Assembly: GCF_014349155.1 (NCBI RefSeq)
Contig: NZ_JACSIT010000034.1
Location: 40,738 to 104,737 of the forward strand
Direction: 5' to 3'
Origin: Neolewinella lacunae
GTDB lineage: Bacteria > Bacteroidota > Bacteroidia > Chitinophagales > Saprospiraceae
DNA: 64,000 nucleotides
Position 1 is the stretch's first letter. Each line of letters begins with the position of its first letter. Positions 53,564-64,000 of this stretch are shown in pieces. A model generated the notes under the pieces. The model saw only the letters and a list, made by a program, of their open reading frames with translations. It was not told the origin of the DNA and did not search any database. Position numbers and translations under genes: made by a program.

Positions 53564-54121
53564 TTAAAATGGGCCAGTTACGATGAAGTCATCAAAAGTG
53601 GCGAGGTCTTGGAATAGATAAAACTCATTTTTATCCAGGTTCACCGCCAGGTATTTTTCCAGCATGGTATCGTACAGGTGGAAATTCTTGTCTTCACTTA
53701 TTTTGATCCTCAATCCGGTATTGATCAAAACATCCGCCAGGCTTTCGGGGACGATCATAACTTCATCGGAACTGTGGGGAACCAGGTGCTTTTTGTCTAT
53801 CGACGCCAGCGCCGAGTCTACCTCACCATTCTCTATCCTCCAGGCCCCATAAGCCTCCTCGTGCTCAAACAAATAGGCGTCACTACTAAAAACAATCGCT
53901 ATGCGTCCATCCTTTATTTGGTACGTATCAACTGGCGGACCTGTGGAGAAAAAAAGCCTATCATCTTCATCCATCGGGACAGTTTCTTCATCTTCTAAGA
54001 CATCCACAACAGTCTTATCCTTTTTGTAATGAATGTTATAATAATATGACATTCCATTACGGGCAGTGAAACTCATTTCCAGCATCGTATTATAGTTGAT
54101 CTTGGCACAATTCTTCAGCAT
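53564..54121 (-). CDS. Hypothetical protein in AT-rich patch
   Basis: A 185-residue soluble, acidic protein of no recognised family (MSFTARNGMSYYYNIHYKK, DEDDRLFFSTGPPVDTYQI, MLEKYLAVNLDKNEFYLF). No signal peptide was seen. The ATG at 54121 was chosen; a TTG at 54160 would add 13 residues. Base composition (about 40% GC in coding lines, falling to about 28% upstream) differs from all neighbouring genes, suggesting acquisition by transfer. Its stop codon lies just after repeat cluster 1. Confidence 0.6.
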   Translation of the reverse strand: MLKNCAKINYNTMLEMSFTARNGMSYYYNIHYKKDKTVVDVLEDEETVPMDEDDRLFFSTGPPVDTYQIKDGRIAIVFSSDAYLFEHEEAYGAWRIENGEVDSALASIDKKHLVPHSSDEVMIVPESLADVLINTGLRIKISEDKNFHLYDTMLEKYLAVNLDKNEFYLFQDLATFDDFIVTGPF

Positions 54122-54463
54122 TAGGTGGTATGCTAACTGGAACAAGATATGTTTGAGCAAAATTCAACGTAGGGAGAGAAAAATCTAATCTTGCAACATC
54201 GTAATTGAATGTATTTGACAAACATTTTTCCATGCTTCTTTTTAAGAAAGACCTAGGCATCTTCAGATAATTTGCTAACAACCCTGGATACCGAAGACCT
54301 GGCATATTCTGAACAATGGAGGTAATAAGGGGTGCTGAATTTCAAACCCGCAGGACTGCTAATTGCAGACTGCGCCCGGAAGGCAAGATACTGCAAATTT
54401 CGCGACGCTCCTTGAAGTACGTTGGTGCGTCACATAAACGGGGGTGTTGCTGATTACCCATCC
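54122..54463. other. AT-rich non-coding or decayed region
   Basis: These 342 bases are strongly AT-rich at first (about 28% GC near 54181) and grade back to normal by about 54400. A minus-strand frame at 54090-54305 overlaps the previous gene and looks accidental. No recognised element. Confidence 0.4.
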
Positions 54464-55444
54464 TCATTTACGCAGCACCAGCTCCACCCGGCGGTTCAGG
54501 GCGCGGCCCGCATCGGAGTCGTTGGTGGCTTTGGGGGCCAGGAAGGCGAGGCCTTCGGGGAGCAGGCGTCCTTTGGTAATGCGGTAGTGGCTTTCCAACC
54601 TTGCTACTACTGCGCTGGCCCGGGCGAGGGAAAGTTTGCGGTTATAGTCGAGGCTGCCGGTCATGTCGGTGTGTCCTACGACAAACAATTGCACCTGCGG
54701 CCGCGCCCGCAAATACGCTGCGATTTGGTCGAGAACGGCGTCGGCATCAGCTTCCAGCGTGGCCGAATCGAAGCCAAAATTGATGCCGTAGATGCTTACG
54801 CTGCCCCGGGCGGTGAGTTCGTCGGCCAGGTAATCAGGGTTGATGCTGACTTGCCCCAGTTCGGCTGAGTTGGTTTCGATGATGTCCACCAGGTAATTCA
54901 CCAGTTGGTCGCTGTGGCGCTCGCCGTAGATGGCCACTAAAACGGGACCGGAGGGGCGCTCCAGCCGGCCTACAATGGCAAACTTTCCGCCCGCGGTGGA
55001 GGTGCCGGCGAAGAGCTTGCTGGCGGCCGAGTGGGGCGGCTGCTGCGGTGCCAGTGCTACACCTACCCACTGGTTTCCACCGAATTCATTGGCCTTGGGA
55101 TCGAGGGCCTTTGCCAAAACCTTCACGCCCGCCCGCTGGAAGGCCTTGAGGTAATCGGCGTAGACTTCGCCAATAGACACTTCTTCAGGGCCACCCGGCA
55201 CTTCGTAGTAGATGCGGTACACCTGGCCCGCGTGCTTTTCGCGTTGACCGATGGTCCGGTAGCCCGTGATGGGGCCCGTGGCCAGGTCGTATTCCAGGTA
55301 CTTTTCCGTCTGGTACCAGGCAATGTGTGCGCCGGGATAGCGGGTCAGCAGCGGGTGATCCGTGGAGCCGGGCACGTCGGTCTGGGCGAAGACGGCGGTG
55401 GACAAAAAGAGGAGGGCGAAGCAGAAAAGAGAAGGGTTACGCAT
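54464..55444 (-). CDS. DUF4892-like/OmpA-family envelope protein
   Basis: A 326-residue protein with a signal peptide (MRNPSLFCFALLFLSTAVFAQ). The N-terminal 200 residues (HPLLTRYPGAHIAWYQTEKY, TGYRTIGQREKHAGQVYRI) resemble the DUF4892 domain that precedes OmpA domains in other bacteria. The C-terminal OmpA domain (about 225-326) has FGFDSATLEADADAVLD and FVVGHTDMTGSLDYNRKLS, expected to bind peptidoglycan. An exact copy of the 18-bp repeat is in frame at about residues 246-251 (RARPQVQ). The ATG at 55444 starts the signal peptide. Confidence 0.85.
   Translation of the reverse strand: MRNPSLFCFALLFLSTAVFAQTDVPGSTDHPLLTRYPGAHIAWYQTEKYLEYDLATGPITGYRTIGQREKHAGQVYRIYYEVPGGPEEVSIGEVYADYLKAFQRAGVKVLAKALDPKANEFGGNQWVGVALAPQQPPHSAASKLFAGTSTAGGKFAIVGRLERPSGPVLVAIYGERHSDQLVNYLVDIIETNSAELGQVSINPDYLADELTARGSVSIYGINFGFDSATLEADADAVLDQIAAYLRARPQVQLFVVGHTDMTGSLDYNRKLSLARASAVVARLESHYRITKGRLLPEGLAFLAPKATNDSDAGRALNRRVELVLRK
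54691..54708 (+). repeat. Dispersed 18-bp repeat inside the OmpA-family gene (exact)
   Basis: An exact copy, read on the coding strand as Ala-Arg-Pro-Gln-Val just before the conserved OmpA strand FVVGHTD. Confidence 0.9.
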
Positions 55445-55581
55445 GGCCAGTCGATGGTTTTGTGGAATAAAACTAGGCCCCTCCAGGCGGGCGCGCCATC
55501 CCCCAAAAGCGGGATTTGCTATTTTTAGGCGGAATAACCGCTGGCCGGGCCGTTTGCCCACCGTTGGGAATGCTCTCCATT

Positions 55582-58500
55582 ATGCGCCTTTTCCTCTCCC
55601 TGCTGCTTTACTGCACTTTGCCTGGAACGGCGGAGGGGCAACCCCGCATTTTCCATTATCCGGAGGGGCACGACCTGGCCTACGGGACGGTGCAAGACCT
55701 CCTGGTGGGGTCGGATGGGTACCTCTGGGTGGGTGGTCAAACGAGCCTGCGGCGCTACGACGGCAGTACCACCGAAAATTTTGGCCACCGGCGCGAAGTC
55801 CCGGGCAGTCTGAGCAACGATTACGTGCAGGTTCTCTACGAAGACCCTTACGCCCGCCTTTGGATCGGCCACCAGCGTGGCCTTTCCTGGCACAATCCCT
55901 CCGACGAGAGTTTCCGAAATTTCCGTCCGCCAATCTCCCCCGGCACCGACGCCAGCGCCGGCTTAATCGTCTACCGCCTCCTGGCCCAGGGCCGGGACAG
56001 CCTTTGGGTGGCCAGCGGCGGCGGACTACTCTTGTTCGACGTGGGTACGGAAACCTTCCGGACCGACAGCCTGCTGCTCCGGCGGCAGCGCGCACTCGGC
56101 ATCGGGGCTATTCGCGACCTGGCCCGCAGGACCGACGGGCAGCTCCTGTTGGCGGGAGACTTTGGCCTGGCCAGCCTGCATCCCTCCAGCGGCGGGCTGC
56201 AGTTGCTGCTCAAGGAGCAGTGCTACGGGGTGGCCCAGACGGCCAACGGAGACCTGGTTGTGGCCCGCGCTGGGGCCTTGGAAAGGTACCGTCCGCACGG
56301 CAGCGGTCTGGTCCTGCTGGGCAACGTACCCCTGCCAGCCAGCACGGGCGAGCGCCTGTTACCCATTCGTTTGCTGGGAACGGGGGGCGATGTCTTTTAC
56401 CTGGGCAGCACCAACGGCCTTTTTCGCGTGGATTGGCAAGACGTCTTGCAGCCCCGCCTGCACCACTACTTCCACGACCCCGGAGACCCCAACTCCCTGG
56501 CCCACAACAGCGTCTTCAGCCTCGCCATTGCTCCCGCAGACATCCTGCTGATCGGCACGCGCAAAGGGATCGACCGGATCTCCCTGCGCAAGAGCCCCAT
56601 CCGCATTGTTCAACGTCAGCCCGGGGTGGTGGACCTTTGCCACAACCTCACCAAAGGCTCTGCCTACGACCCCGTTCATCATCTTCTGCTGCTGGGTACG
56701 GAGCAAGGCTTATCGATCCTGGACTTGCGGACGGGCAACGTGCGCTGTTACACGCCGGAGACCTTGCCGGGGCTGCGGAAGCACTACATCTTTAACGTGG
56801 ACCCTGGTCCACGGCCCGGTACTTTCTGGGTGGGCTACCGCCAGGGCGGCGGTAATCTTTTGGTGCTCGATGACCCCGCCGCTCCGCATTTCGAAGCGCT
56901 TGACCTGAGCCCCTACTCCCTGGACGGCGAGGCCCTCTACCAAACTGCTCAAGACCCCACCGGTACGCAGTGGCTGGCCACCAGCAATGGCCTTTACGCC
57001 TGGCAACCGAGCAGCGGCAACACCCGGGCCTACCTGCCCGATGCGGCCGACTCCAGTGCGCTTTCCAGCGCCAGCCTTTTCAGTGTCTTGTACGACCGCC
57101 GGGGGCGGCTCTGGGTCGGCACCCGCAATGCCGGCCTGTGCCTACGCCGGATGATGGACGGCAAGGAGGGCTTCCAGTGCTTCCGTTACGACGAAACGGA
57201 CCCCGGCAGCCTGCCCAGTGACATGATCCTCCACCTTTTCGAGGACCGCCGCGGGCGCATCTGGGTCAGCAACCCCGAAGCCCTGGCCGTTTATCAGGAA
57301 GACGGCACTTTCCGGTCTTTCGGCCTGGCTGACGGCCTGCCGTACGCGCTGTGCTACGGCGTTTTTGAAGATATGCAAGGGCGGCTTTGGGGGTCCTTCG
57401 GCGGCAATTTCACCCAGTTTGCGCTTTCCGACGACGGCAGGTTCTCAGTCCAGAATGTCGTCACGCGCCACGATGGTCTCGCCGGGCAGTCCAACGCCCA
57501 GTACGGGTGGACGGTGTTGCCCGACGGGCAACTTGCCCTGAGTCAGCGCGACGGGCTCAACCTTTTCCACCCCGATAGTTTACTGCGGGAAGACCATTTC
57601 CCGCCCGTCATCCTCACCGGTTTCGAACTTTTTGACCACGTGATCGGCACCAGCATTTCCCAGGACCCCAGTGCGCCGCCCGTGGTTTTGCCCGACGACA
57701 TCAACCGCCTGGAAGAAATTCGTTTGCCGCCCGGCCAAAACTTCATCAGCCTTTCTTTTTCAGCGCCCGAATTCCGGCCCCACCACTCCACCTATTTTGC
57801 CTACCGGATGCGGGGTATCCAGGAAGAATGGACGGACACCGACGGTCGCAATTACCTTTCCTTCCCTCACCTTCCGCCGGGCACCTACACCCTGGAGCTA
57901 AGGACGGGTGATGCCCAGGAGCGCTACTCCGACCAGATTCGCCGGCTAAAAATTTACCTGGCGGCACCGTGGTACCAGCGCTGGTGGGCGCTGGCGCTTT
58001 TCGCCCTGGCGGGAGGGGCGGTCTTGGGCGCAACCTTCCGTATGCGGGAGCGGCAGCGGCGGCGGGTGGAGGCCGCCCGGATGGCCGAGCGGGAAAATTT
58101 TCGCCGGCGAAGTGCCCGTGACTTTCACGACGAAGCGGGCAATCACCTCAGCCGCGTCAGCCTGCTCACAGCCCTGGCCGCCCGGCAGGTAGCAGCGAGT
58201 GAGGGGGCGCGGCCGCAGGTGCAGGGCCTGTTGGAGGATATAAGTTCGAACGTACAGGTCGTCCGCGAAGGAATGCGTGATTTCATCTGGGCTCTGGACC
58301 CCGACAACGACAATGCCTACGAATTGGCCCTGCGGCTCAAGCGCTTCGGGCAGGATCTTTTTGCCCATCACCCCGCCACTTTCATCAGCAGTGCCATTTC
58401 ACCAGAATTGGAGGCGATCTCCCTCCGGCCGGATCAACGGCGCCATCTCATCCTCTTGTTCAAGGAGGCGATGCACAATACCTTTAAGCACGCTGCTAGG

Positions 58501-58740
58501 GCAACCGAAGCGCAGCTTAGCTTCGGGGGGGCGGCCGGGCAACTTCGCCTGGAGTGGCAAGACAATGGTCCGGGCTTTGACCCCGGGCTGCATTCGGAGG
58601 GCAACGGCCTGAGGAACATGCGGGAAAGGGCGGAGAAAATCGCCGCCCGGCTGGAGATGCTCCGTTTGCCTGCGGGGGGCTGCCGAATTAGGGTGGAGCT
58701 TGCGTTAAAGAGTGACCGACCGGCAGCAGGGAGGGAATAA
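55582..58740 (+). CDS. Reg_prop/Y_Y_Y sensor histidine kinase (HisKA_3 type)
   Basis: A 1052-residue sensor with a signal peptide (MRLFLSLLLYCTLPGTAEGQ), a periplasmic two-bladed-propeller region of Reg_prop repeats (about 25-700; GYLWVGGQTSLRRYD, GRLWVGTRNAGLCLRR), a Y_Y_Y domain (about 715-795; YFAYRMRGIQEEWTDTDGRN), one membrane span (about 798-818), HisKA_3 with phospho-acceptor His849 (ARDFHDEAGNHLSRVSLL), and an HATPase domain (EAMHNTFKHA, DNGPGFDPG, GNGLRNMRERAEKI). An exact 18-bp repeat lies in frame at about residues 875-880, between the DHp helices. The partner regulator lies 116 bases downstream. Confidence 0.93.
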   Translation: MRLFLSLLLYCTLPGTAEGQPRIFHYPEGHDLAYGTVQDLLVGSDGYLWVGGQTSLRRYDGSTTENFGHRREVPGSLSNDYVQVLYEDPYARLWIGHQRGLSWHNPSDESFRNFRPPISPGTDASAGLIVYRLLAQGRDSLWVASGGGLLLFDVGTETFRTDSLLLRRQRALGIGAIRDLARRTDGQLLLAGDFGLASLHPSSGGLQLLLKEQCYGVAQTANGDLVVARAGALERYRPHGSGLVLLGNVPLPASTGERLLPIRLLGTGGDVFYLGSTNGLFRVDWQDVLQPRLHHYFHDPGDPNSLAHNSVFSLAIAPADILLIGTRKGIDRISLRKSPIRIVQRQPGVVDLCHNLTKGSAYDPVHHLLLLGTEQGLSILDLRTGNVRCYTPETLPGLRKHYIFNVDPGPRPGTFWVGYRQGGGNLLVLDDPAAPHFEALDLSPYSLDGEALYQTAQDPTGTQWLATSNGLYAWQPSSGNTRAYLPDAADSSALSSASLFSVLYDRRGRLWVGTRNAGLCLRRMMDGKEGFQCFRYDETDPGSLPSDMILHLFEDRRGRIWVSNPEALAVYQEDGTFRSFGLADGLPYALCYGVFEDMQGRLWGSFGGNFTQFALSDDGRFSVQNVVTRHDGLAGQSNAQYGWTVLPDGQLALSQRDGLNLFHPDSLLREDHFPPVILTGFELFDHVIGTSISQDPSAPPVVLPDDINRLEEIRLPPGQNFISLSFSAPEFRPHHSTYFAYRMRGIQEEWTDTDGRNYLSFPHLPPGTYTLELRTGDAQERYSDQIRRLKIYLAAPWYQRWWALALFALAGGAVLGATFRMRERQRRRVEAARMAERENFRRRSARDFHDEAGNHLSRVSLLTALAARQVAASEGARPQVQGLLEDISSNVQVVREGMRDFIWALDPDNDNAYELALRLKRFGQDLFAHHPATFISSAISPELEAISLRPDQRRHLILLFKEAMHNTFKHAARATEAQLSFGGAAGQLRLEWQDNGPGFDPGLHSEGNGLRNMRERAEKIAARLEMLRLPAGGCRIRVELALKSDRPAAGRE
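58205..58222 (-). repeat. Dispersed 18-bp repeat inside the sensor kinase gene (exact)
   Basis: An exact reverse-oriented copy read as Ala-Arg-Pro-Gln-Val within the dimerisation region of the kinase. Confidence 0.9.
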
Positions 58741-58820
58741 ACCTTGCTCTTTGCGGGTGGCCTGAAAGGGGGCAGCCGTAGGGCCGGGCGGCCGAGAAAG
58801 TAAATCCTCCAAACGGGGGA

Positions 58821-58852
58821 TTGGCGGGGCGCGGAGCTTTGGCCTATATTTA
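58821..58852 (+). promoter_or_regulatory. Putative promoter of the response-regulator gene, leaderless
   Basis: TTG (58821-58823), 21 bases, then TATATTTA (58845-58852), and four bases before the ATG at 58857. One mismatch to TAnnTTTG. This would let the regulator be made separately from the kinase. Confidence 0.45.
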
Positions 58853-58856
58853 GCGG

Positions 58857-59510
58857 ATGCTAAGCCAGCGCAACACTACTGAACGTCCCTTGGAGTTGGT
58901 CATCGTGGAAGACGACCGCCGGCAGCGCGAGCTGCTGGAGCTGCTGTTGAACGGCACTCCGGGATTTTACTGCCGGGCGGCTTTCCCCGACGCCGAAGCC
59001 TTGCTGGCCGAATTACCGGGCTTGCACCCCGGCCTGGTGCTGATGGACATCGACCTGGGCAGTGGCCGCAACGGGGTGGCGGCGGTGGCGGAGATCAGGG
59101 CCCGACGCCCCGAATTGCCGGTGGTGATGCTAACAGTACACGAAGACAGTGACTACGTATTTGCGGCCCTCTGCGCCGGGGCTGTGGGATATCTGGTGAA
59201 GGGCATTGCCCCGGCTGAACTGCTGGCGGCGGTGCAGGATGCAGCATCGGGCGGATCGCCGATGAGCCCACAAATTGCCCGGCGGGTGGTACAGACCTTC
59301 CACGTTGGCCCCGCCAACCCCCTGACGGAGCGGGAGAAAGAAGTACTCGCGCAGCTTTGTGCGGGAGAAAGTTACCGCAGTATTGCCGAAGCGCTTTTCA
59401 TCTCGGGGCACACGGTGCGCAGCCACATCAAAAACATTTACGAAAAACTGCACGTCCACACCCGGGCGGAGGCGGTCGTAAAAGCCCTGAAGGATCGGCT
59501 CATCCAGTAG
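58857..59510 (+). CDS. NarL/LuxR-family response regulator
   Basis: A 217-residue transcription factor. The receiver domain has acidic pocket VIVEDDRRQ, phospho-acceptor Asp64 (VLMDIDLGSG), Thr in VVMLTVHED and Lys in GYLVKGIAPAE. The C-terminal HTH LuxR domain runs NPLTEREKEVLAQLCAGESY and FISGHTVRSHIKNIYEKL. It pairs with the HisKA_3 kinase directly upstream, the usual partner class. Target genes are unknown; the lipoprotein gene downstream is one candidate. Confidence 0.95.
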   Translation: MLSQRNTTERPLELVIVEDDRRQRELLELLLNGTPGFYCRAAFPDAEALLAELPGLHPGLVLMDIDLGSGRNGVAAVAEIRARRPELPVVMLTVHEDSDYVFAALCAGAVGYLVKGIAPAELLAAVQDAASGGSPMSPQIARRVVQTFHVGPANPLTEREKEVLAQLCAGESYRSIAEALFISGHTVRSHIKNIYEKLHVHTRAEAVVKALKDRLIQ

Positions 59511-59658
59511 CTGAAGCACGGCGTACAGATAATAGCGACGCGGTGTAACGACCATTCCGCGTTGAGACACTAAGGAGGGGCGGGACTGGAAGCTTGCCCC
59601 AAAAAGACTAAGTTTACACACGGGGCGGGGTCATTCTCTGCTCTTTTATTCATTCTTT

Positions 59659-59675
59659 GCACCTGCGGCCGCGCC
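59659..59675 (+). repeat. Dispersed 18-bp repeat, last copy (one mismatch at the final base)
   Basis: It lies 33 bases upstream of the lipoprotein ATG, preceded by CTTTGC as at the uvrA promoter. It ends GCGCCT instead of GCGCCC. Confidence 0.8.
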
Positions 59676-59708
59676 TAAAAAAGGAGGAGCCCGCACAAAA
59701 TTTCCTTC

Positions 59709-60281
59709 ATGTTACGGATTACCACAGTATTGATTTTAGCGGGCACCTTGCTGGCCTGCGGCGGAAAAAGCGCCGAACAGGCCGCCGTTGAAGACCTTTA
59801 CGCCAACGCGACGGAGCAGCTCAAAAACCTGCAGGAAGGGACTACGGAACGGCCCGCGCTGACGCGGGAAGACCTGGAGGCGATGGTTCCCGAAACCCTG
59901 CTGGGCCTGGCGCGGACGAGCCTGAGCGCCAACCAGACCGGGGCTATGGGCTTCACGATTTCTACGGCGACGGCGGAATTCAAGAACGAGGATTCGTCTC
60001 GGCGGATCAGCCTGACGATCACCGACGGAATGGGGGGCAACCTGCCGGGTATGTCGTTGGTGAACAGCATGACGGTTGACCAGAAAGAGGGGACGCGCAT
60101 CACCAAAACCACCAGCATCGACGGGCAAAAGGCCATTCTTACCTGGGATTCGGAAACGAAAGACGGGGAGCTGACGGTGATTTTTCCGCAGAGCATTCTT
60201 AAACTGGACGGCCATGACCTGAATGCAAAGGAAGATTTGGGGGAGGCATATGGGGAGCTTAGCTTGGGTAAGCTGAAGTAG
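59709..60281 (+). CDS. Hypothetical lipoprotein, 190 residues
   Basis: A type II signal sequence (MLRITTVLILAGTLLAC, lipobox Cys17, then GGK) is followed by a helical segment rich in Glu and Ala (about 22-65) and a beta-rich C-terminal part (GFTISTATAEFKNEDSSRRI, ILTWDSETKDGELTVIFP). I do not recognise a family. The start codon and lipobox agree. It follows the two-component pair after 198 bases and ends one base before repeat cluster 2. Confidence 0.75.
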   Translation: MLRITTVLILAGTLLACGGKSAEQAAVEDLYANATEQLKNLQEGTTERPALTREDLEAMVPETLLGLARTSLSANQTGAMGFTISTATAEFKNEDSSRRISLTITDGMGGNLPGMSLVNSMTVDQKEGTRITKTTSIDGQKAILTWDSETKDGELTVIFPQSILKLDGHDLNAKEDLGEAYGELSLGKLK

Positions 60282-60470
60282 TTTTGGGGAGCTTCGCTCC
60301 TCTTTTTGAACCACTAAGGACACGAAGAGGGGCTAAGGTTTTGGGGAGCTTCGCTCATCTTTTTGAACCACTAAGAACACGAAGAGGCACTAAGCGTATT
60401 TCTCTTAGTGCCTCTTCGTGTTCTTAGTGCCCTTAGTGTTGAAAAAAAAGCGAAGCTTGCTTCGCGGGAA
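60282..60470. repeat. Repeat cluster 2 with a perfect 26-bp inverted repeat
   Basis: Two hairpin units (GGGGAGCTTCGCTC with TTTTTGAACCACTAAG) are followed by a perfect inverted repeat. The 26-base arm at 60369-60394, starting CACTAAGAACACGAAGAGG, is the exact reverse complement of 60404-60429, with a nine-base loop. It sits between the lipoprotein gene and the rRNA operon end, and shares its units with cluster 1 after uvrA. Confidence 0.93.
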
Positions 60471-60471
60471 A

Positions 60472-60520
60472 AAATGCCCAAAATGGAGAAAGCCCCACCG
60501 CTTTGTAGCGATGAGGCTTT
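60472..60520 (-). terminator. Terminator of the rRNA operon
   Basis: On the minus strand, ten bases after the 5S end, AAAGCCTCATCGCT pairs with AGCGGTGGGGCTTT along 14 positions (60520-60489) with a four-base loop. T-runs follow at about 60485 and 60476. Confidence 0.75.
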
Positions 60521-60530
60521 CATAAAAATT

Positions 60531-60642
60531 GGCGGCGACCTACTCTCCCGGGATCAAGTCCAAGTACCATCGGCGCTGGGCAGCTTAACTTCTCTGTTCG
60601 GAATGGTAAGAGGTGATCCTGCCCGCAATAGCCACCAAAGTC
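60531..60642 (-). rRNA. rrf: 5S ribosomal RNA
   Basis: The minus strand reads GGTGGCTATTGCGGGCAGG, then CACCTCTTACCATTCCGAAC, AGAGAAGTTAAGCTGCCCAG and GCCGATGGTACTTGG, ending GGGAGAGTAGGTCGCCGCC. These are the conserved 5S segments in order. Length about 112; the exact ends are estimated. It is last in the 16S-23S-5S operon. Confidence 0.93.
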
Positions 60643-60906
60643 TTTTGGTTGGCACTTCAGTGCAAACCACGTTCTTTAGTGAAACGATCAACAAGTGGGA
60701 AAGAGAGTGTTCAATAACTTTGCAGCGGACTTTGCTGGCCACGTAAAGACCTGGTTTTGCTGATTTAAAATTTATCATCAAGCGTCAGCTTCAATTTACT
60801 TACTCATAAGTTCTAGGGCAATCTATGTTGACCTCGTTTGCTTATTTTGTAGACTTTTCTTAACCGTTTGCCCTACTACACGTAGTACGGCTTTGATTAA
60901 GAAAAA
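60643..60906. other. 23S-5S internal spacer
   Basis: About 264 AT-rich bases with no tRNA or coding frame recognised. Confidence 0.6.
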
Positions 60907-63762
<2,856 letters not shown>

Positions 63763-64000
63763 CTTAATCCCTAACAACTCTCTCCGAAGAGAAAATTAAT
63801 TAGCGACAATTCTTACGAAACAAAATAAAGTTATCGAGTAACATTATTTGCCTAAAACTAATGAGTTAGTTATTAAAATATCCAACAGACGCTTGAGAAA
63901 TGAATTTCTCTCGCAACGAGATCTTATGTGAACATAAAATCCGTTTTAAAATTACTGTTGCTCTCTTTTCCCAACTTGTCAAAGATCGTCACTAAACCCT
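63763..64000. other. 16S-23S spacer, partial
   Basis: 238 AT-rich bases between the 23S 5' end and the window edge. No Ile or Ala tRNA is present in this part. On the minus strand GATCTTTGACAAGTTGGG near the edge resembles the spacer processing region seen in other Bacteroidota. The 16S gene should follow beyond 64000. Confidence 0.6.

Noticed and set aside
54090..54305. 71-residue minus-strand frame
   Set aside because: Overlaps the hypothetical gene at 53564 in another frame, has no family signature and lies in AT-rich DNA where open frames arise by chance.

Overview
The window looks like a piece of a GC-rich (about 60% by eye) Bacteroidota chromosome, most likely a Saprospiria/Lewinella-type marine bacterium. 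Evidence for the phylum: many genes follow the Bacteroidota -7 promoter element TAnnTTTG; there is a protein with a type IX secretion (T9SS) C-terminal sorting domain and outer-membrane proteins resembling T9SS parts (PorE-like, PorG-like); S1 has a long acidic N-terminal extension; and there is a 'GYDIA'-type GHMP kinase. The family-level placement is inference from gene content.

Layout. 1-8.4 kb: a truncated tandem RlpA/SPOR protein, bestrophin channel, clpS-aat (N-degron pathway), peroxiredoxin, EamA exporter, MscS channel, an outer-membrane barrel, yraN and dapD. 8.5-14 kb: one giant gene made of two fused TPR-CHAT protease units. 14-24 kb: lipoproteins, a zinc metallopeptidase, acyl-ACP thioesterase, two OmpA-family proteins (one with thrombospondin type 3 repeats, one with PorE architecture) and a TPR protein. 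22.7-35.5 kb: PAP2-like membrane protein, an AspA/AstE-type deacylase, nadD, M14 carboxypeptidase, yjbQ, PorG-like barrel, M1 aminopeptidase, a HAD phosphatase, an Rpn nuclease remnant, xerD and a DUF4412-like protein. 35.9 kb: a tRNA with CAT anticodon. 36-43.5 kb: a minus-strand cluster of TPR-CHAT protease, GHMP kinase and ferredoxin-NADP reductase, then rpsA and the T9SS cargo. 43.7-48.8 kb: pheT, a small coiled-coil protein, zapA and rny. 48.9-60.3 kb: thioredoxin-like protein, uvrA, an AT-rich patch, a DUF4892-like/OmpA protein, a hybrid sensor kinase with its response regulator, and a lipoprotein. 60.5-64 kb: 5S and 23S rRNA on the minus strand; the 16S gene lies beyond the right edge.

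The strongest unexplained signal is a dispersed 18-bp sequence, GCACCTGCGGCCGCGCCC, with 11 exact and 4 one-mismatch copies in 64 kb. Twelve copies lie between genes. Three lie inside genes (pheT, an OmpA-family gene, a sensor kinase), and all three are read in the same frame as Ala-Arg-Pro-Gln-Val. Four copies belong to an identical-length 45-bp composite with a C/G-rich hairpin. A second unrelated repeat family (a GGGGAGC-TTCG-CTCC hairpin plus CACTAAG arms) flanks uvrA and the rRNA operon and includes a perfect 26-bp inverted repeat. Other points of interest are the CHAT-CHAT fusion that keeps an internal signal peptide, a second CHAT gene whose 5' third is abruptly AT-rich, and a set of genes whose start codon sits four bases after the -7 box, implying leaderless mRNAs.
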